NCBI RefSeq assembly: GCF_050948175.1 | Contig: NW_027490390.1 | Coordinates: forward strand, 62,001-126,000 | Direction: 5' to 3' | DNA: 64,000 nt | DNA from: Xylocopa sonorina | Lineage: Eukaryota; Arthropoda; Insecta; Hymenoptera; Apidae | Shown: positions 31,440-43,659 of the stretch, piece by piece | Numbering within the stretch: the first letter of the stretch is position 1 | Layout of the letters: every line of letters begins with the position of its first letter | Position numbers and translations under genes: made by a program | The notes under the pieces: model-generated | Database searches by the model: none | What the model was told of the DNA's origin: nothing | The model's input: only the letters and a program-made list of their open reading frames with translations

Positions 31440-31949
31440 TTTGTTTCGGTTCTTAAAGTATGTATAGCCTTCTTTCGGATTGGTCGCGATTAGATCGTTT
31501 CTTAGAGACATTTTGATGATCTTTTCCTCTCTATGATTGCTCGTCTTACTACCCCAGATTACCGATTTTTCGTTCAGGTCACCCTTGATTATTATTCTGC
31601 TTGCTTTCTCTCCCTTTTCTACGTTATCCTCAGCTTTGTTTATATATTCTTCGATTTCTTTCCGTTCCTGTTAAGCGAGAAGTAGCAGCTTATAGCTTTT
31701 GTTCCTTCGACCATTGCATGAACGATTCCGGTCGAGGAATATGTGGTGCCATATGTGAAACATTTTCGATTAACACCGGTTATCCATATCGCAGCGTCAC
31801 CGTTCTCGTCTCGCAGTCAGTATTCTTCCATCCTGTGTGCTTCCGATATTATTACCACGTCTGTCTCTTGAATCATTCGCATTTGCTGCATGATATTTCG
31901 CGAGATTCGGCATCTGTTCAGATAGATTTGTAGGACTTTCAATTCCATA
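31440..31949 (-). pseudogene. R1-clade ORF2: endonuclease domain remnant
   Basis: Minus strand from ATG at 31949. Opens with LKVLQIYLNRCR, the usual 'ILQxNLxxCR' start of R1-clade endonucleases, then VVIISEAHR (usual ISEPYR). Further on it gives IIKGDLNEKSVIWGS, the catalytic 'GDFNAKSxxWGS' block. Stops and small shifts separate these. The endonuclease nicks target DNA to prime reverse transcription. The plus-strand frame 31601-31933 is its antisense. Confidence 0.82.
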
Positions 31950-31970
31950 TTCGTTTCTCGTTCTTCTCTA

Positions 31971-33250
31971 TCAACGCCTTTCTGTAGGCCGGACAGTTAA
32001 AACTCCGGTAACGTGTCTGATGTACGGATTCCTTCTTCCTGCCTCGCTGCAGATGATACATTTCGGTTTATTCACGATGCAACCGATCATCGTATAAATC
32101 TGAGATGCGCATCTTCTGCAGATCCCCTTATTATCTTTGACTTCTTCGGAATTTCTGCCGATATGTCCCAGTTTATGGCATTTGAAGTATCTCTCTATTC
32201 TCGGTAGCACTTTGCAGAGACAAGGTGTTAATGGTATTCTGCGTCGTTTGACCTTTTCCAGCTCTTTACTATATTCCTGTCCAAATTCAGCTAACGCGAC
32301 TCGATTGACTCTCTACGTTTGTTTTAACAACTTGACGTTTATACCGCTATCCTTTCCTTCGATTATTTTCAATGTTCGTCTTATGTAATCATTAATTTCT
32401 TCTCTGGTCACCTAACGGGTATATGTCCCTTAGTTGGAGCATTATACTCCCACTTGTACGTTTTTCTTCGAATTCTTCTTCTAGAGTTCCTTTTATCTCC
32501 TTTATTATGTTCTCTATACCTGTTTTTTTGTTAAATTATAGGATTATATATTCCGCTCTCGATTTTCTTGCATCATCTTTTCGTATTTCTGTCGTTTCTC
32601 CTGCTTTTCCTCATCCCGTTGTTTGTCCTTGAATGCTTACCGCTCCTTTAATTGCTTCAATTTTCCCTGTACCGTTCGCCACTAGTTCGATCAAGTGTTC
32701 GATCTCAGTTTTTTTTTTATATACCTGATGCTTCCCATTAACGTTTTCTAATATGTCATTACCTTCGTCGTATCCTCGCTCATAATATCTATCATTACGT
32801 CTGATGTGCGGTTTCCTATTCTTCTATTTCAAAGTAAGGATGTAATTCTTATCGGTAGCATTTCCATTATCCTGCCCTTTTTTTTTGGTTCCCTTACTTC
32901 GGTTCCTGATGATTTTCCTTTCGTGCCTGTGTCTTCCGAGGCTTTCTTTTTCTCCTTTATATTTTCCTATCCTTTGGTGTCATCAACAGGGAACTCCGAA
33001 CTGCCTGCCCAACAATTAATTTTCTGCCAGGACCCGATGGGGCTGATTCCGAATCGCGAACCAGCAGCACCTTTCAGTAGCATATGCACAGCAGCCTCGC
33101 TCATGCCGGTGGTGGGGGTTAGGGGGGGGGCTGCAGCCCCCCCCCCCCCTCCATCCTACTGCCTGCACTGATGCGGGTAAGGAATGCAGAGCCACTTGAA
33201 CCGCGACCAGCATCTATCTTATACTCTAACCGATTCGAAGTCGCGTTTTC
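31971..33250 (-). pseudogene. R1-clade ORF1: gag-like protein with zinc knuckles
   Basis: Minus-strand frame 32210-31971 carries three CCHC-type knuckles in a row: CHKLGHIGRN, CRRCASQIYTMIGC and CIICSEAGRRNPYIRH, several with lost ligands. Upstream (33250-32211) the frame is broken repeatedly but shows charged, Lys/Glu-rich sequence typical of ORF1. ORF1 ends 22 bases before the ORF2 start. The protein would bind the element RNA. Confidence 0.75.
33122..33149. repeat. G-run/C-run palindrome
   Basis: Nine G, then CTGCAG, then about thirteen C: a nearly perfect GC palindrome within decayed ORF1. Confidence 0.9.
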
Positions 33251-33742
33251 CATTAAGCTTGCCGGAATCAATGATATTGATTCGTTCAGTCTAAAGTATT
33301 ATTTTCTTTTTAAGTTTCTCGATATTTTTATTTTCTCCCACGATATCGTCTATTTCGTTGTACCTTGCCCGGACGGTATGGTATACAATCTGTTGTTTGA
33401 TATTTGTAGGCTTTCCTCTTAGTAAATGCAATGTTTCCACAGATCTTCTTTTTCTTTCTCTTTAGTTACGTTGTTGTTATTTTATGTTCTCTCTCCTCCA
33501 CATTTCCTCTCTGCACCATCCCGGACCCGGCGTTGTACGATTACTTGTCTGATTTGTATATGTCACATATTGGAGAATATTTCCGCTTATTCTTTGTATT
33601 TTTCGAATTACGTTTTGGTTAGGTGTATATTGGATATGCGTCGAAATATCTGATTTCCGTACGATTTGTTAGAAAAGTTTTATTCTTTTCGGACTGTTTG
33701 TTTTCATTTAGCCGAAGACGTTCCTGTATTCAATGCGGACCC

Positions 33743-33801
33743 ACTCCGATTGAACCCGCAGATTATTATATTATATTACGTGAATAAACGTTCAATCGGA
33801 G
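33743..33801. repeat. 12-bp inverted repeat (hairpin)
   Basis: CTCCGATTGAAC (33743-33754) and GTTCAATCGGAG (33790-33801) are perfect complements around an AT-rich loop of 35 bases. Confidence 0.85.
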
Positions 33802-33894
33802 CGGATCTGCCATTCCGTAACTGCGGAAGTCTTACTGCATAGCCTCTTCCCTGGGAATGTTGCGGAGGCTGCTTCCGTCCCGAGATGGAACTGT

Positions 33895-34180
33895 GATTGT
33901 GTTAGAATTAGTTAGGTTACGCTAGGTTAGGTTAGGTTGAAATATGTTTGGGACTGTTTGTAGGTTGCTCGATTATGTTGGGTTAGATTTAAGAAAGTGT
34001 AGGTTCGATTTGTTTATGTTTAAGGAAGGTAATGTTAGATTGTGTTAGGTTGAGTTATGTGTTGAGTTATGTGAGTATTTTAGTGCAGGCAGGGTAAGTC
34101 ACATTAGGTGTAACTGAGGTTAGCTTGGTTTAAATTAAGTTTAGAGGAAGTTAGATTAAGTTAAGCCAAGTAAGAGATGG
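33895..34180. repeat. Degenerate TTAGG-like tract
   Basis: Starts with GTTAGGTTACGCTAGGTTAG followed by GTTAGG, i.e. about four near-perfect TTAGG units. It then becomes scattered GTTAGAT, GTTGGGTTAG, TGTTAGGTTG and GAGGTTAG motifs. TTAGG is the common insect telomere repeat. The tract is too diverged to be an active telomere. Confidence 0.6.
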
Positions 34181-34184
34181 ATTA

Positions 34185-34520
34185 CCAATAGCTGGCAATG
34201 CCATTGTTCGATAGTTCTTGAATTCCCGACTATTGGCAATACCAGCCCTTATTATATCATAAGTTATCGACCGCAGTCATTACCTACTATCGATATATCG
34301 TAAGTTTCCGACCGCAGGGAACACCAATCTTTGATAAGTCTTGAGTTACCTACTATTGGTTGCACCAGCTATATGTGTAAGCATGCGCTATCGGCTGTTG
34401 GTAACACCAGTCGTCGACAATTTATGGATCATTAAGCACAAGCAGCACTACCCGTCGGTCGATTGTGAGTAACCGACCACCAGCAGCACCATCCATCGGT
34501 AACTTATAAGTTATTCTTAA
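34185..34520. repeat. Short degenerate tandem repeat, about 40 bp
   Basis: Repeated blocks like TACCGACCGCAGGGAACACCA and GATAAGTTATGAGTT recur at about 40-base spacing (near 34227, 34266, 34307, 34346, 34389, 34471). Confidence 0.6.
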
Positions 34521-35044
34521 TGGGAACATTCAACCGTAGGCATGTATTGACTCGTTTCGCCATTTCTTCAATCTGTGCTGAAACAGAATTGCGAACAGCT
34601 TGAGCAGTTTTCACAGAGATGACTCTACCGGTCTGACAACAACGAACGCCACATATAGGTTCTCACAAAACCATTTGCCACACAACTCAGTGCTGAAAGG
34701 GTTAATGCTGTTAGCGCTATTTCTTTAACCAGGCATAGAATCCATTGGTATGAAAAATTATGATCTTGTGAATAATATTAAGGTATGCTTACCATATTCA
34801 ATGAAAGGCACAGATCCTCATATAGTAAATATCAGCCCATCACTAAGTGTAAAAATTAAACGAATATGGTTTCAAACTCGTGTCGATTATATAATATCCA
34901 AGTTTGGAATGTTAATGTGTGCTCTTGGAAGGACCGATGAATCATGGTATTGCTGTGAATGCACTCTTGTCAAAGACTGCAGTAACTTATATATATTTCT
35001 AATTTCATTGTTAAGAAAAATAATTCTCTCAATTTGAGATTGCC
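34521..35044. other. Unclassified loop DNA with one short frame
   Basis: Contains a 95-residue plus-strand frame at 34750-35037 (MKNYDLVNNIKVCLPYSM...) that I cannot assign. It has no domain or transposon motif and may be chance. It abuts the right inverted-repeat arm. Confidence 0.5.
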
Positions 35045-36763
35045 TTACGCACGCGTTATGCCTGGTTGGATGCTTATATATAAGTATAACTACCAGAATG
35101 AAATGGGATTGCAAAGTGATATTTACACACCTGCGTGCTGCAATTTTGACTTATTCAAATTTCTGATAAAAGCATATAAATGATTATAACCAAAATATCA
35201 ATTACAAATGAAATTCTACAGTTTATCCATGTAATAGTCCTTTCTTTTTGTACGCATCCTCCAATACATACACAGTATCTTTAAGCTTGGTGGATTTCGT
35301 ATGTGCGTGTGCGTTTGTGTGTGTGCGCGCGCGCAGGTGTGTGTGGTAGCAGTTGCAGAAATACCACATAGTAGGTTTCATAGTTTCGATTCTAGTAAAT
35401 CGAGTAAAATGGCATAAAATTTTTTGTAGAATATCAAGGGGATGTGAAGCTGCTGTCGCACAGCATACAGCATTTTTCACTGGAAGAATTCTTCTTCCAA
35501 TGTGTCGACTCCAGATTTATTTGAATTGTTCTCGTTTAGAAATTTAAAACCGAATGACATATCCCTTAACACAGCACGCCGGTAACCACGATACACAACA
35601 GATCCAATGTTCCTTTATCTGAGATTAAGGCCTGCTTTCTTTGTTTCCAAACTTCTTTACATTGCGTTACATTCTTAAGACTCTTTGTAAGTTACAAAGA
35701 ACAGGAACGCTACATGGATTATAAAAGTGTAACAGTCTAATTTATATAATCTTGAACATTTTAAATCCGTTTACGTTGATTTGCTTGTTGTATATGTTTA
35801 TCACCTGGCGCTGAACCAACTACTATTGCCATCATTTATTTCTAAAATTTCGAAAATCCACCAGATCTAACGAAACCTTGCTTAGATTGCAAATATGTTT
35901 TTACTGTATCCAACAGAAATGAAATTACATTGGCAGAAGTACCAGCTAGTTCTCCAAGCCTATTTGAAACAACATTAAACCACCTTGTTAAACAATAATA
36001 TATTAAATGTGAATTGGACTTTTAAATTTGAATTTATAAACAGCTAACAAATAAATATGTTTTTCTTACTATTCATATCATTATACTTTCAGTGATTTAT
36101 TATGTGCTGTGATTTGATATATTAACTGCTTGATTATATTTTACAACGAACCTTGCATACCAAACATTGCTTTTACTCCTTATAAGAGTGGATAATCCTT
36201 CGTTTTATATTCTTATATCGCATTGGTTATAAAAGTATATAATATTGTATTTATGCAGTCACGTATAATTATGTACATACAAATTCGCGATTAAGTAGCT
36301 ATATGTTGAAATTCAATTCCGAATAATGCTCTAAAAAGCATCCCAGATAACAAAGGTAAGATGGCGGCGACACCACACCGGCACTATATTGCCACTTCTG
36401 AGGAGTGTCAGCTGATCCGTAGCCATCTATGGCTGGATTCGCTAGCTAAAATGTCAGAACGTGTTACCAGCATTTTCTAAACAAGCATAACACGCTGCGT
36501 GAATCACGCAGCACCAGAACCATCATGACACGCGTGTCATCGCTCAATTCATGAATCTTCTCTGCAATGACGTTACGCCATATTTGGTAACGGAGAACCT
36601 CTGCTTTCATACAAATTAGAACCGTTAGATGTCAGTAGATGTACAACATATGAGTATTGATATATATTTTGATAGTCGTTGTCGTATATGTACAGTTATT
36701 GAGAGAGTCGTATATATTTCTTTCAAACCGTCATAAATTAAAAATATAATTTATAAGAACAAT
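35045..36763 (-). repeat. Right arm of the large inverted repeat
   Basis: Reverse-complement partner of 28113-29830. It carries the dinucleotide run GTGTGTGTGCGCGCGCGC near 35315-35340 opposite the CA/CG run of the left arm, and the same 16-bp palindrome. Frames 35223-35480 and 35353-35547 overlap on opposite strands and are not supported as genes. The outer end is 60 bases from satellite B. Confidence 0.93.
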
Positions 36764-36821
36764 ATTACTTACAAAATACAAATTCATGCTGTTACGTCCC
36801 TAACTTCGCCTTGTGTAATTT

Positions 36822-39724
36822 CAAGGAAGTGTGGGATTTGTATTCTTTTGATATGTAGACGAGATATACATAACGCGTTGCATTGAATATTACATCTTAT
36901 CGAGACACATAGAAATGAGATGCGATATCGCGTTTTATGAAGAATTAGAGCTCTATTGCTTCGATACGTAGATATCTAGAAACGCTATTCCGACGCAAGG
37001 AGGTGTGGCATTTACATTCTTTTGAAGTATAAGCGGAATATACATAACGCATTTTATTGAATGTTATAACTTATCATGAGACACAGAAATGAGAAGAGAT
37101 ATCGCGTTTTTTGAAGAATTAGGAATCTATTGCTTCTCTACGTAGACACCTAGAAGCGCTATTTCATTGCAAGGAAGAGTGGGCTTTACATTCCTTTGAC
37201 GTGTTTACGAGATACACATAACGAGCTGCATTGATATTACATCTTATCATGAGACACAAAAATGAAATGCGATATCGCGCTTTACGAAGCATTAGAACTC
37301 TGCAGCTTCGATACGTAGACATCTAGAAACGTTGTTATGTAGCATAGAAGTGTGGGATTTACAATCTTTTGAACTGTAGACGAGATATACACAACGCGTT
37401 GCATTGAATATTACACATTATCATGAGACATACGAATGAGATGCGATAACGCGTTTTCTGAAGCATTAGAACTCTATAGCTTCGATACGTAGACATATAG
37501 AAACGCTATTCCGTAGCAAGGAAGAGTTGCATTATATTCTTTTGAAGTATCGATGAGATATACATAACGCGCTGCATTGAGTATTACATCTTATCATGAG
37601 ACATTGAAATGAGATGCAACATCGCGTTTTATAAAGGGATAGAACTCTATTGCATCGATACGCATACATCTAGAAACGCTATTACGTCGCAAGGAAGTGT
37701 GGGATGTACATTCTTTTGGCTTGCTGACGAGATATACATAACGCTTTGCATTGTGTATTACATCTTATCGTGAGGCATAGAAATGAGATGCGATATCGCG
37801 TTCTATGAAGCAATAGAACTCTATTGCTTCGATTCTTAAACATCTAGAAACGCCATTCTTTGCAAGAATGAGTGGGATTTACAATCTCTTGACGTTTTGG
37901 CAAGATATACATAACACACTGCATTGATATTACATCTTATCGTGAAACATAGGAATGAGATGCCATATCGCGTTCTATAAAGTGCTAGAACTCTATTGCT
38001 TCGATACGAAGACATCTAGAAACGCTATTCTGTCATAAGAATGTGTGGGATTTATATTCTCTTGATGCCTTGACGAGGTATACATAACACGCTGCATTGA
38101 TATGACATCTTATCATGAGACATTGATGTGTGGTGCGATATCACGTTTTATGAGGCATTAGATCTCTATTGCTTCGAAACGTAGACATATGGAAACGCTA
38201 TTCCCTAACATGGAAGAGTGGCATTTACATTCTCTTGAAGTATTGACGAGACATACATAACGCGTTGCATTGATTTACATGTTATCATGAACCATAGAAA
38301 TGGGACGCGATTTCGCGTTTTACGAAGAATTGGAACTTTACTGCTTCGATGCGCTGACATCTAAAAGCGCTATTCTGTAGAATGGTAATATGACATTTAC
38401 TTTCTTCTGAAGTGTGGACGAGATACACATAACGCGATGCTTTGATATTACATCTTATCATGAGTCATAGAAATGAGACGCGATATCCCGTTTTATGATG
38501 CATTAGAACTCTATTGCTTCGATGCGTAGTCATCTAGAAACGCTATTCCGTAGCTAGGAAGTGTGGCATCTTCATTGTTTTGAAGTGTGGACGAGATATA
38601 CATAACGCCTTGCATTGAATATTACATCTTATCATGAAACATAGAAAGGCAATGCGACATCGCGTTTTATGAAGCACTAGAAATCCATTCCTTCGATACG
38701 CAGACATCTAGAAACTCTATTCCGTCGCAAGGAAGTGTGGCATTTACATTCTTTTGAGGTGTAGACGAGATACACATAACGCTTTGCATTGAATGTTGCA
38801 TCTTATCACCAGACATAGAAATTAGATGTGATATCGCGTTTTATAAAATGTTACAACCCTATTGTCTCGATACGTGGGCATCTAGAAACGCTGTTCCGTT
38901 GCAAGGAAGAATTGCGTTTGTATTATATTGAGGTTTAGACGTGATATACATAACGCGTTGCACTGATTATTACATGTTATAACGAGACATAGAAGTGAGA
39001 TGCGATATCTCGTTTTATGAAGGATTAGAACCCTACTTCTTCGATACGTAGACTTCTAGAAACGCTATTCCGCAGCAGGGAAGTGTGGTATTTACTTTCT
39101 TTAGAAGTGTTGACGAGATATACATAACGCGTTGCATTGAATGATACGTCTTATTATGAGAAATTGAAATGGCCCACAGGCCTTAGATTCTTTTGGAGTG
39201 TTGACGAGATGTACATGACGCGTTGCATTGAATTACATCTTATTATGTTACATAGAAATGAGATGCAATATCGCCTTCTATGAAGAATTAGAACTCTAAT
39301 GATTCGATCCGTGGACATCTAGAAACGCTATACCGTTGGAAGGATGTGTGGGATTTACATTCTTTTAACGTGGTGGCGAGATATAGTTAACGCGTTGCCA
39401 TTAACTACATCTTATCATGAAACATAGAAGTGACATGCTATGTCGTGTTTTACGAAGCATTAGAACACCTTTGCTTCGACATGTAAACATCTAGAAGCGC
39501 TATTCCGTAGCATGGAAGTGTGGGATTTATATTCTTTTGAAGTGTAGACGAGATATACAAAACGCGTTGCATTGAAGATTACATCTTACCATGAGATATA
39601 GTATTAACAAGCGATATAGCTTTCTATGAGGCATTAGAACTCGATTGCTCCGATATGTAAACATCTAGAAACGCTGTTCCGTAGTAAGGAAGTGTGGCAT
39701 TTACATTCTATTGAACTGTATACG
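36822..39724. repeat. Satellite B, B1 type, 174-bp monomers
   Basis: About 16 monomers. Consensus blocks: GATATACATAACGCGTTGCA, ATGAGACATAGAAATGAGAT, GCGATATCGCGTTTTATGAA, GCATTAGAACTCTATTGC, GATACGTAGACATCTAGAAA, GGAAGTGTGGCATTTACATT. One monomer is cut short at about 39177 (ATGGCCCACAGGCC). It relates to satellite A through GAAATGAGATGCG, GCATTAGAACTC and ACATTCTTTTGAAGTG. Confidence 0.95.
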
Positions 39725-39869
39725 TTGCAGGGCCAGAGGATGACGTGTCTGCAACCAACAACACCATGCGAATCTGCACGAGGACCACCAACCGGAAAAT
39801 GCATGACTGCAACGGAAATTCGAAAAGCTCGTACCAAGTTTCACGGTCTTAGTCATCAACAGTCATACA

Positions 39870-40567
39870 ACGGAGCTGATGGCCACCGCGATCGTCCGCG
39901 ATAGCGATCGCGACCAGAAGCCAATCGAGTGTAGAACGTTGAGCGTCACCTGTTCGAGTGCAAACTTCATTACAGACGACCTGGCAATGAAGCTTGGACT
40001 TCCCACGAAAAATAACAAGACAGCTATCGAAGCGTTGAACCAATTACACGAGTTCGCGAATAAATTGCCTCAACGACGATCAAATCGCGGTTATAGGACT
40101 TCGCGCGGAAGCTCACATTCTTTACGATACTGCGAATCGCTGGACCGATACCGGAAGAGCAAATCGATCAGGCGAAGACTCCGATTCCGGCAAACGTAAA
40201 ACTAGCAGATTCACAATTTCATCGACCGGCAAATGTGGATATGTTAATCGGCACCGGTCCCGCTTTATCGTCCCTTAGCATCGGCCAGTACAAACTTTCT
40301 CCTCGCAACGATCCTAAGTTATTTCTCCAAAAGACGCAATTTGGATGGATCATCGGGGGGAGCGTCTCCACATCGGCGTCGTGGAGAAAACATCAAACAT
40401 TCGTTACAACCCTGAATTTCGAACTTCAAAAATTCTGGGAGCTAGAAGAGGATTCACACGTACGACACCTATTTTCCGCGGATCAGGAATGCGAGCAGCA
40501 TTTTCACGACCATGTTAAATGGACACGAACCGGTCGTTACATTGTCGCACTGCCGTTCAATGAAAAG
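39870..40567 (+). pseudogene. BEL/Pao protease and linker remnant
   Basis: Frame 39879-40199 encodes ATAIVRDSDRDQ, then TCSSANFITDDLAMKLGLP, which matches the BEL protease region; the active-site Asp of the usual 'LLDxxS' block is not visible. After a shift near 40090, frame 40235-40579 gives DMLIGTGPALSSL, TQFGWIIGGSV and HDHVKWTRTGRYIVALPF, the conserved BEL link between protease and RT. It would cleave the polyprotein, but frames are broken. Confidence 0.88.
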
Positions 40568-41607
40568 AAGATGCAGTGAGGCGAAACTCGGTCGCACGCC
40601 TTCAGCCGTCTTCTTTCGCTCGAACGAAAATTCATGAAAGATCCAGAGCTGAAACGAGAATACTCTGCCGTCATCGAGGAGTATCTCGGATGGGACACAT
40701 GAGCCAGGTAGAACCACGCGATTCGGATGGCTTCTACCACACCCACCATGCCGTCATCAAACTATCCAGCTCAACAACGAAGGTTCGTGTCGTCTTCGAT
40801 GGATCTGCAAGATTGAGCAGTGGACTGTCATTGAACGGCACGCTTTTAGCAGGACCAATGATACAGGACGACATATTCGCTCTTCTCATAAGGTTCCGTC
40901 AACACACCTATGTCTTAACCGAAGACATCGGGAAGATGTATCGGTAGTTTCTCGTAAGATCGGAAGACCGCCGATACCAGCCGATATTATGGCAAAGTAA
41001 CAACGGAAAGGTGAAAACGTACGAGCTGAACACGGTCACGTTCGGACTACCTTCAGCGCCTTTCTTCGCCATCAGGTGCATTCATCAGCTAGCGGACGAC
41101 GAAAAAGTGAATGCTCCTTTCGCATCGACCGTGCTCCAGCGAGATCTATACGTCGACAGCACAGATAATTACGAAGACGCTAGACAACTACGGGACCAGG
41201 TAATCAAGCTACTTAACCGCGGCAGCATCCACATTCAACAATGGGTCTCGAACGAAATGAAACTTTTAGCAGGACTTCCGGAAAGCGAAATTCACCCAAA
41301 GTATTTTGGAGACGCCACCATGAAAACTCTCGGCGTCTCGTGGCACGCGCAGAACAACCGAATCATCTATTCCGTGGATCCAAACATCGATACGAGGATC
41401 ACCAAACGCACGATCTTATCCACCATAGCAAAAATATTCGACCCGTTAGGTTTACTGGAGCCAGTAATAATAACGGGAAAAATATTTATGCAACACCTAT
41501 GGAAACTACAATTGGTCTGGGACGAATCGCTACCAACAATCCTCCATACAGAATGGTCCACGTACGTGAAGGAATTCCAGTTACATAACGAAACATTCTT
41601 CGAGTGA
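40568..41607 (+). pseudogene. BEL/Pao reverse transcriptase remnant
   Basis: Frame 40576-40947 contains YHTHHAVIKLSSSTTKVRVV and FDGSARLSSGLSLN, then LTEDIGKMYR and a TAG at 40946 where the family usually has Gln. Frame 41011-41607 continues with FGLPSAPFFAIRC and RDLYVDSTDNYEDA. The active site is normally YVDD; here it reads YVDS and a few residues are missing after it. NRIIYSVDP and FDPLGLLEPV follow, as usual. Both the stop and the active-site change inactivate it. Confidence 0.92.
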
Positions 41608-42100
41608 CACGTATGCCAATAGAAGGTGCGAGGAGTGGAATTACACGGTTTCTGCGACGCGTGCGAACGAGCATACGGAGCGTGCGTGTATGTACGGTCA
41701 GTCCACAATCGCGGACGAATTAAAACGGGACTATTATGCGCGAAATTTTGGTTCGCACTAGTAAAAGTTGTCAGCCTCGCACGTCTCGAACTTTGCGGTG
41801 CTACTGACGTCAATATTTTCTAACGTCCGAGATAGTAATGCACGCCGATTCGACTCGATTAACTTCTGGACGGATTCCACGATAGTTTTAAATTGGCTGC
41901 AACGCGAACCAGCCACGCTAAGAACATTCGTGGCAAGTAGAGTGGCCGAAATCCAAGCGAAGACCGATAGCGGCACGTCAGGTCAAACGACAATCCAGCG
42001 GACCTCATATAGAGAGGACAAACACTGGCGGAATTCTTGAAGCCCTCCATCTGGCGTCATGGACCATCGTGGTTTGCCGACGATAACAGGGATTGACCGA
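41608..42100 (+). pseudogene. BEL/Pao RNase H remnant
   Basis: Frame 41626-41823 gives HGFCDACERAYGACVYVR (the first block, normally HxFxDAS) and SLARLELCGA. After a shift, frame 41768-42040 gives FWTDSTIVLNWLQ, the third catalytic block, then FVASRVAEIQ. Order and spacing fit BEL elements; the frame is broken at least twice. Confidence 0.9.
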
Positions 42101-43590
42101 AATCTACGTTCAACCTCGTTTCGGAAATACCCGATATTCGTGCCCATACATGCTTGGCAACGACCATCCGTAGCAACGAAATACTCGGCCGCTATTCAGA
42201 CATCGCGAAATTGAGGAGGATCGTCGCGTATTGCCTCCGATTTCGCAAGAATCATTGTAACGCAGGACCTCTAACCGTACGAGAGGTCCACGACGCTAAT
42301 GATCGGATCTTGAAGCTCGTGCAGGCCTCCGCGTTCGAAAAAGAGATCCGAAATTTGAAGAACGGTACAGAGCTGCATCCAAAGAGTAACCGGCTCTCGC
42401 TGTAGCCATTCTTACACGAAACGGGAATTCTACGGGTAGGCGGTCGACTACAAAACGCAAACATTCCCTTCGGACAGAAACATCCGAATCTGCTTCCAAA
42501 ATAACATCACATCACCGATCTGATCATTCGTCACACGCATTTAGAGGGACATCATTCGGGTATCAATACCACGCTGGCGACACTAAAGCAGAGGTGTTGG
42601 CCCATTGATGGTAAAAAGTCCATCAGGTGCTTCCGCGTAAAACCACCGGCCGTGAATTACGTAATGAGCACTCTACCTGCGGCACGCGAATCCGAATGCC
42701 AACCCTTTTATAACTGCAGAACAGATTATTGCGGTCCTTTTTATATCGAGGAAAAACGTTTCCGAAATTGTGCGCGAGTAAAAATCTATGTAGCAGTGTT
42801 TGAGTGCTTTGCAACGAGAGCGGTCCATCTTGAGGTCGTCGGTGACATGACTACCGTAGCGATCATCGCGGCATTGAAACGGTTCATCGGTCGTAGGAGC
42901 ATCTGTCGGAACATTCATTCCGACAACGGGACAAAATTTCGTTGGAGTGAATAACGAATTAAGCGCACTGTACCTAAAACTGCAAACAGACGATAAGGTA
43001 ACACACTTCCTCACGGGCAAGGAAATATCGTGGCCAGCTCTTTCTCCCAATTTCGGCGGCCTTGGGGAGGCAGCTGTCAAATCCTTCAAACACCACGTCA
43101 AACGAGTCGTAGAGGAAGAACTGTTTACGTTCGTACAGTTCAACACGTTCGCGATCGAAATCGAAGCGATCCTAAACTCCTGCCCGCTTACTACATTATC
43201 ATCCGATCCTAATGGTCCATCAGCTCTAACTCCGGCCCACTGATCGGCACGTCGTTAACGAGTTTGCCCGAGACTGATTTCAGCGATACTCCTCGTAACC
43301 GATTGTCACACTGGCCACACATCCAGAACGTTCAGCAGGACTATCCACCATCTGAACGAGCGAAAAAAATGGACAAAGGGCTACCACGAGATCAAGAAAG
43401 GAACCCTCGTAGTCTTAAGGGATGACTACCTTCCGCCTTTGCAGTGGCACCGCGGTCGAAACGAAGAGGTGCACCCAGGTCCAGATAAGATCATCCGCGC
43501 GGTCACCGTACGGACCAGCCACGAGGTCTACAAACGCAACGTCAAGCAGCTAGCGAAGTTGCCCACATCCGAGGCGACAGTGTGAACCAT
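42101..43590 (+). pseudogene. BEL/Pao integrase remnant
   Basis: ILRVGGRLQNANIPF (about 42428-42470) and HTHLEGHHSG with CWPIDG (about 42530-42610) mark the zinc-binding part. The core has D in TDYCGPFY (42723) and D in IHSDNGTKF (about 42915-42945). The third block is SPNFGGLGEAAVKSFKHHV (43045-43100), with the catalytic Glu. The N-terminal part begins in frame 42154-42405 with AYCLRFRKNHC. Several stops. A basic, Arg-rich C-terminus runs to about 43590. Confidence 0.9.
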
Positions 43591-43659
43591 CGACGTCGCG
43601 GCGATATTCAGATCAATTCGATCTAGATTGATCGACACCGTCTTTCAACCGGGGGAACA

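Larger units (their letters stand above)
31200..33720 (-). mobile_element. R1-clade non-LTR retrotransposon, decayed fragment
   Basis: Minus-strand order is ORF1 with CCHC zinc knuckles, a short gap, then ORF2 beginning with an apurinic-type endonuclease, which is the R1-clade layout. RT is not present: sequence becomes unrecognisable below about 31250. R1-clade elements include telomere-repeat-specific families (TRAS, SART). A TTAGG-like tract lies just beyond the 5' end of this fragment (33895 onward). Confidence 0.8.

Noticed and set aside
31601..33653. Series of plus-strand ORFs rich in Phe, Ser and Leu as membrane proteins
   Set aside because: They are antisense to the minus-strand R1-clade ORF1/ORF2 remnants, whose motifs are recognisable.
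35223..35547. Frames in the right inverted-repeat arm as genes
   Set aside because: They overlap on opposite strands, run through a GT/GC dinucleotide tract, and are interrupted in the left arm.
28113..36763. Polinton-type or other self-synthesising transposon with long terminal inverted repeats
   Set aside because: The loop contains no polymerase, integrase or capsid-like frames, only satellite C, an R1 relic and simple repeats.
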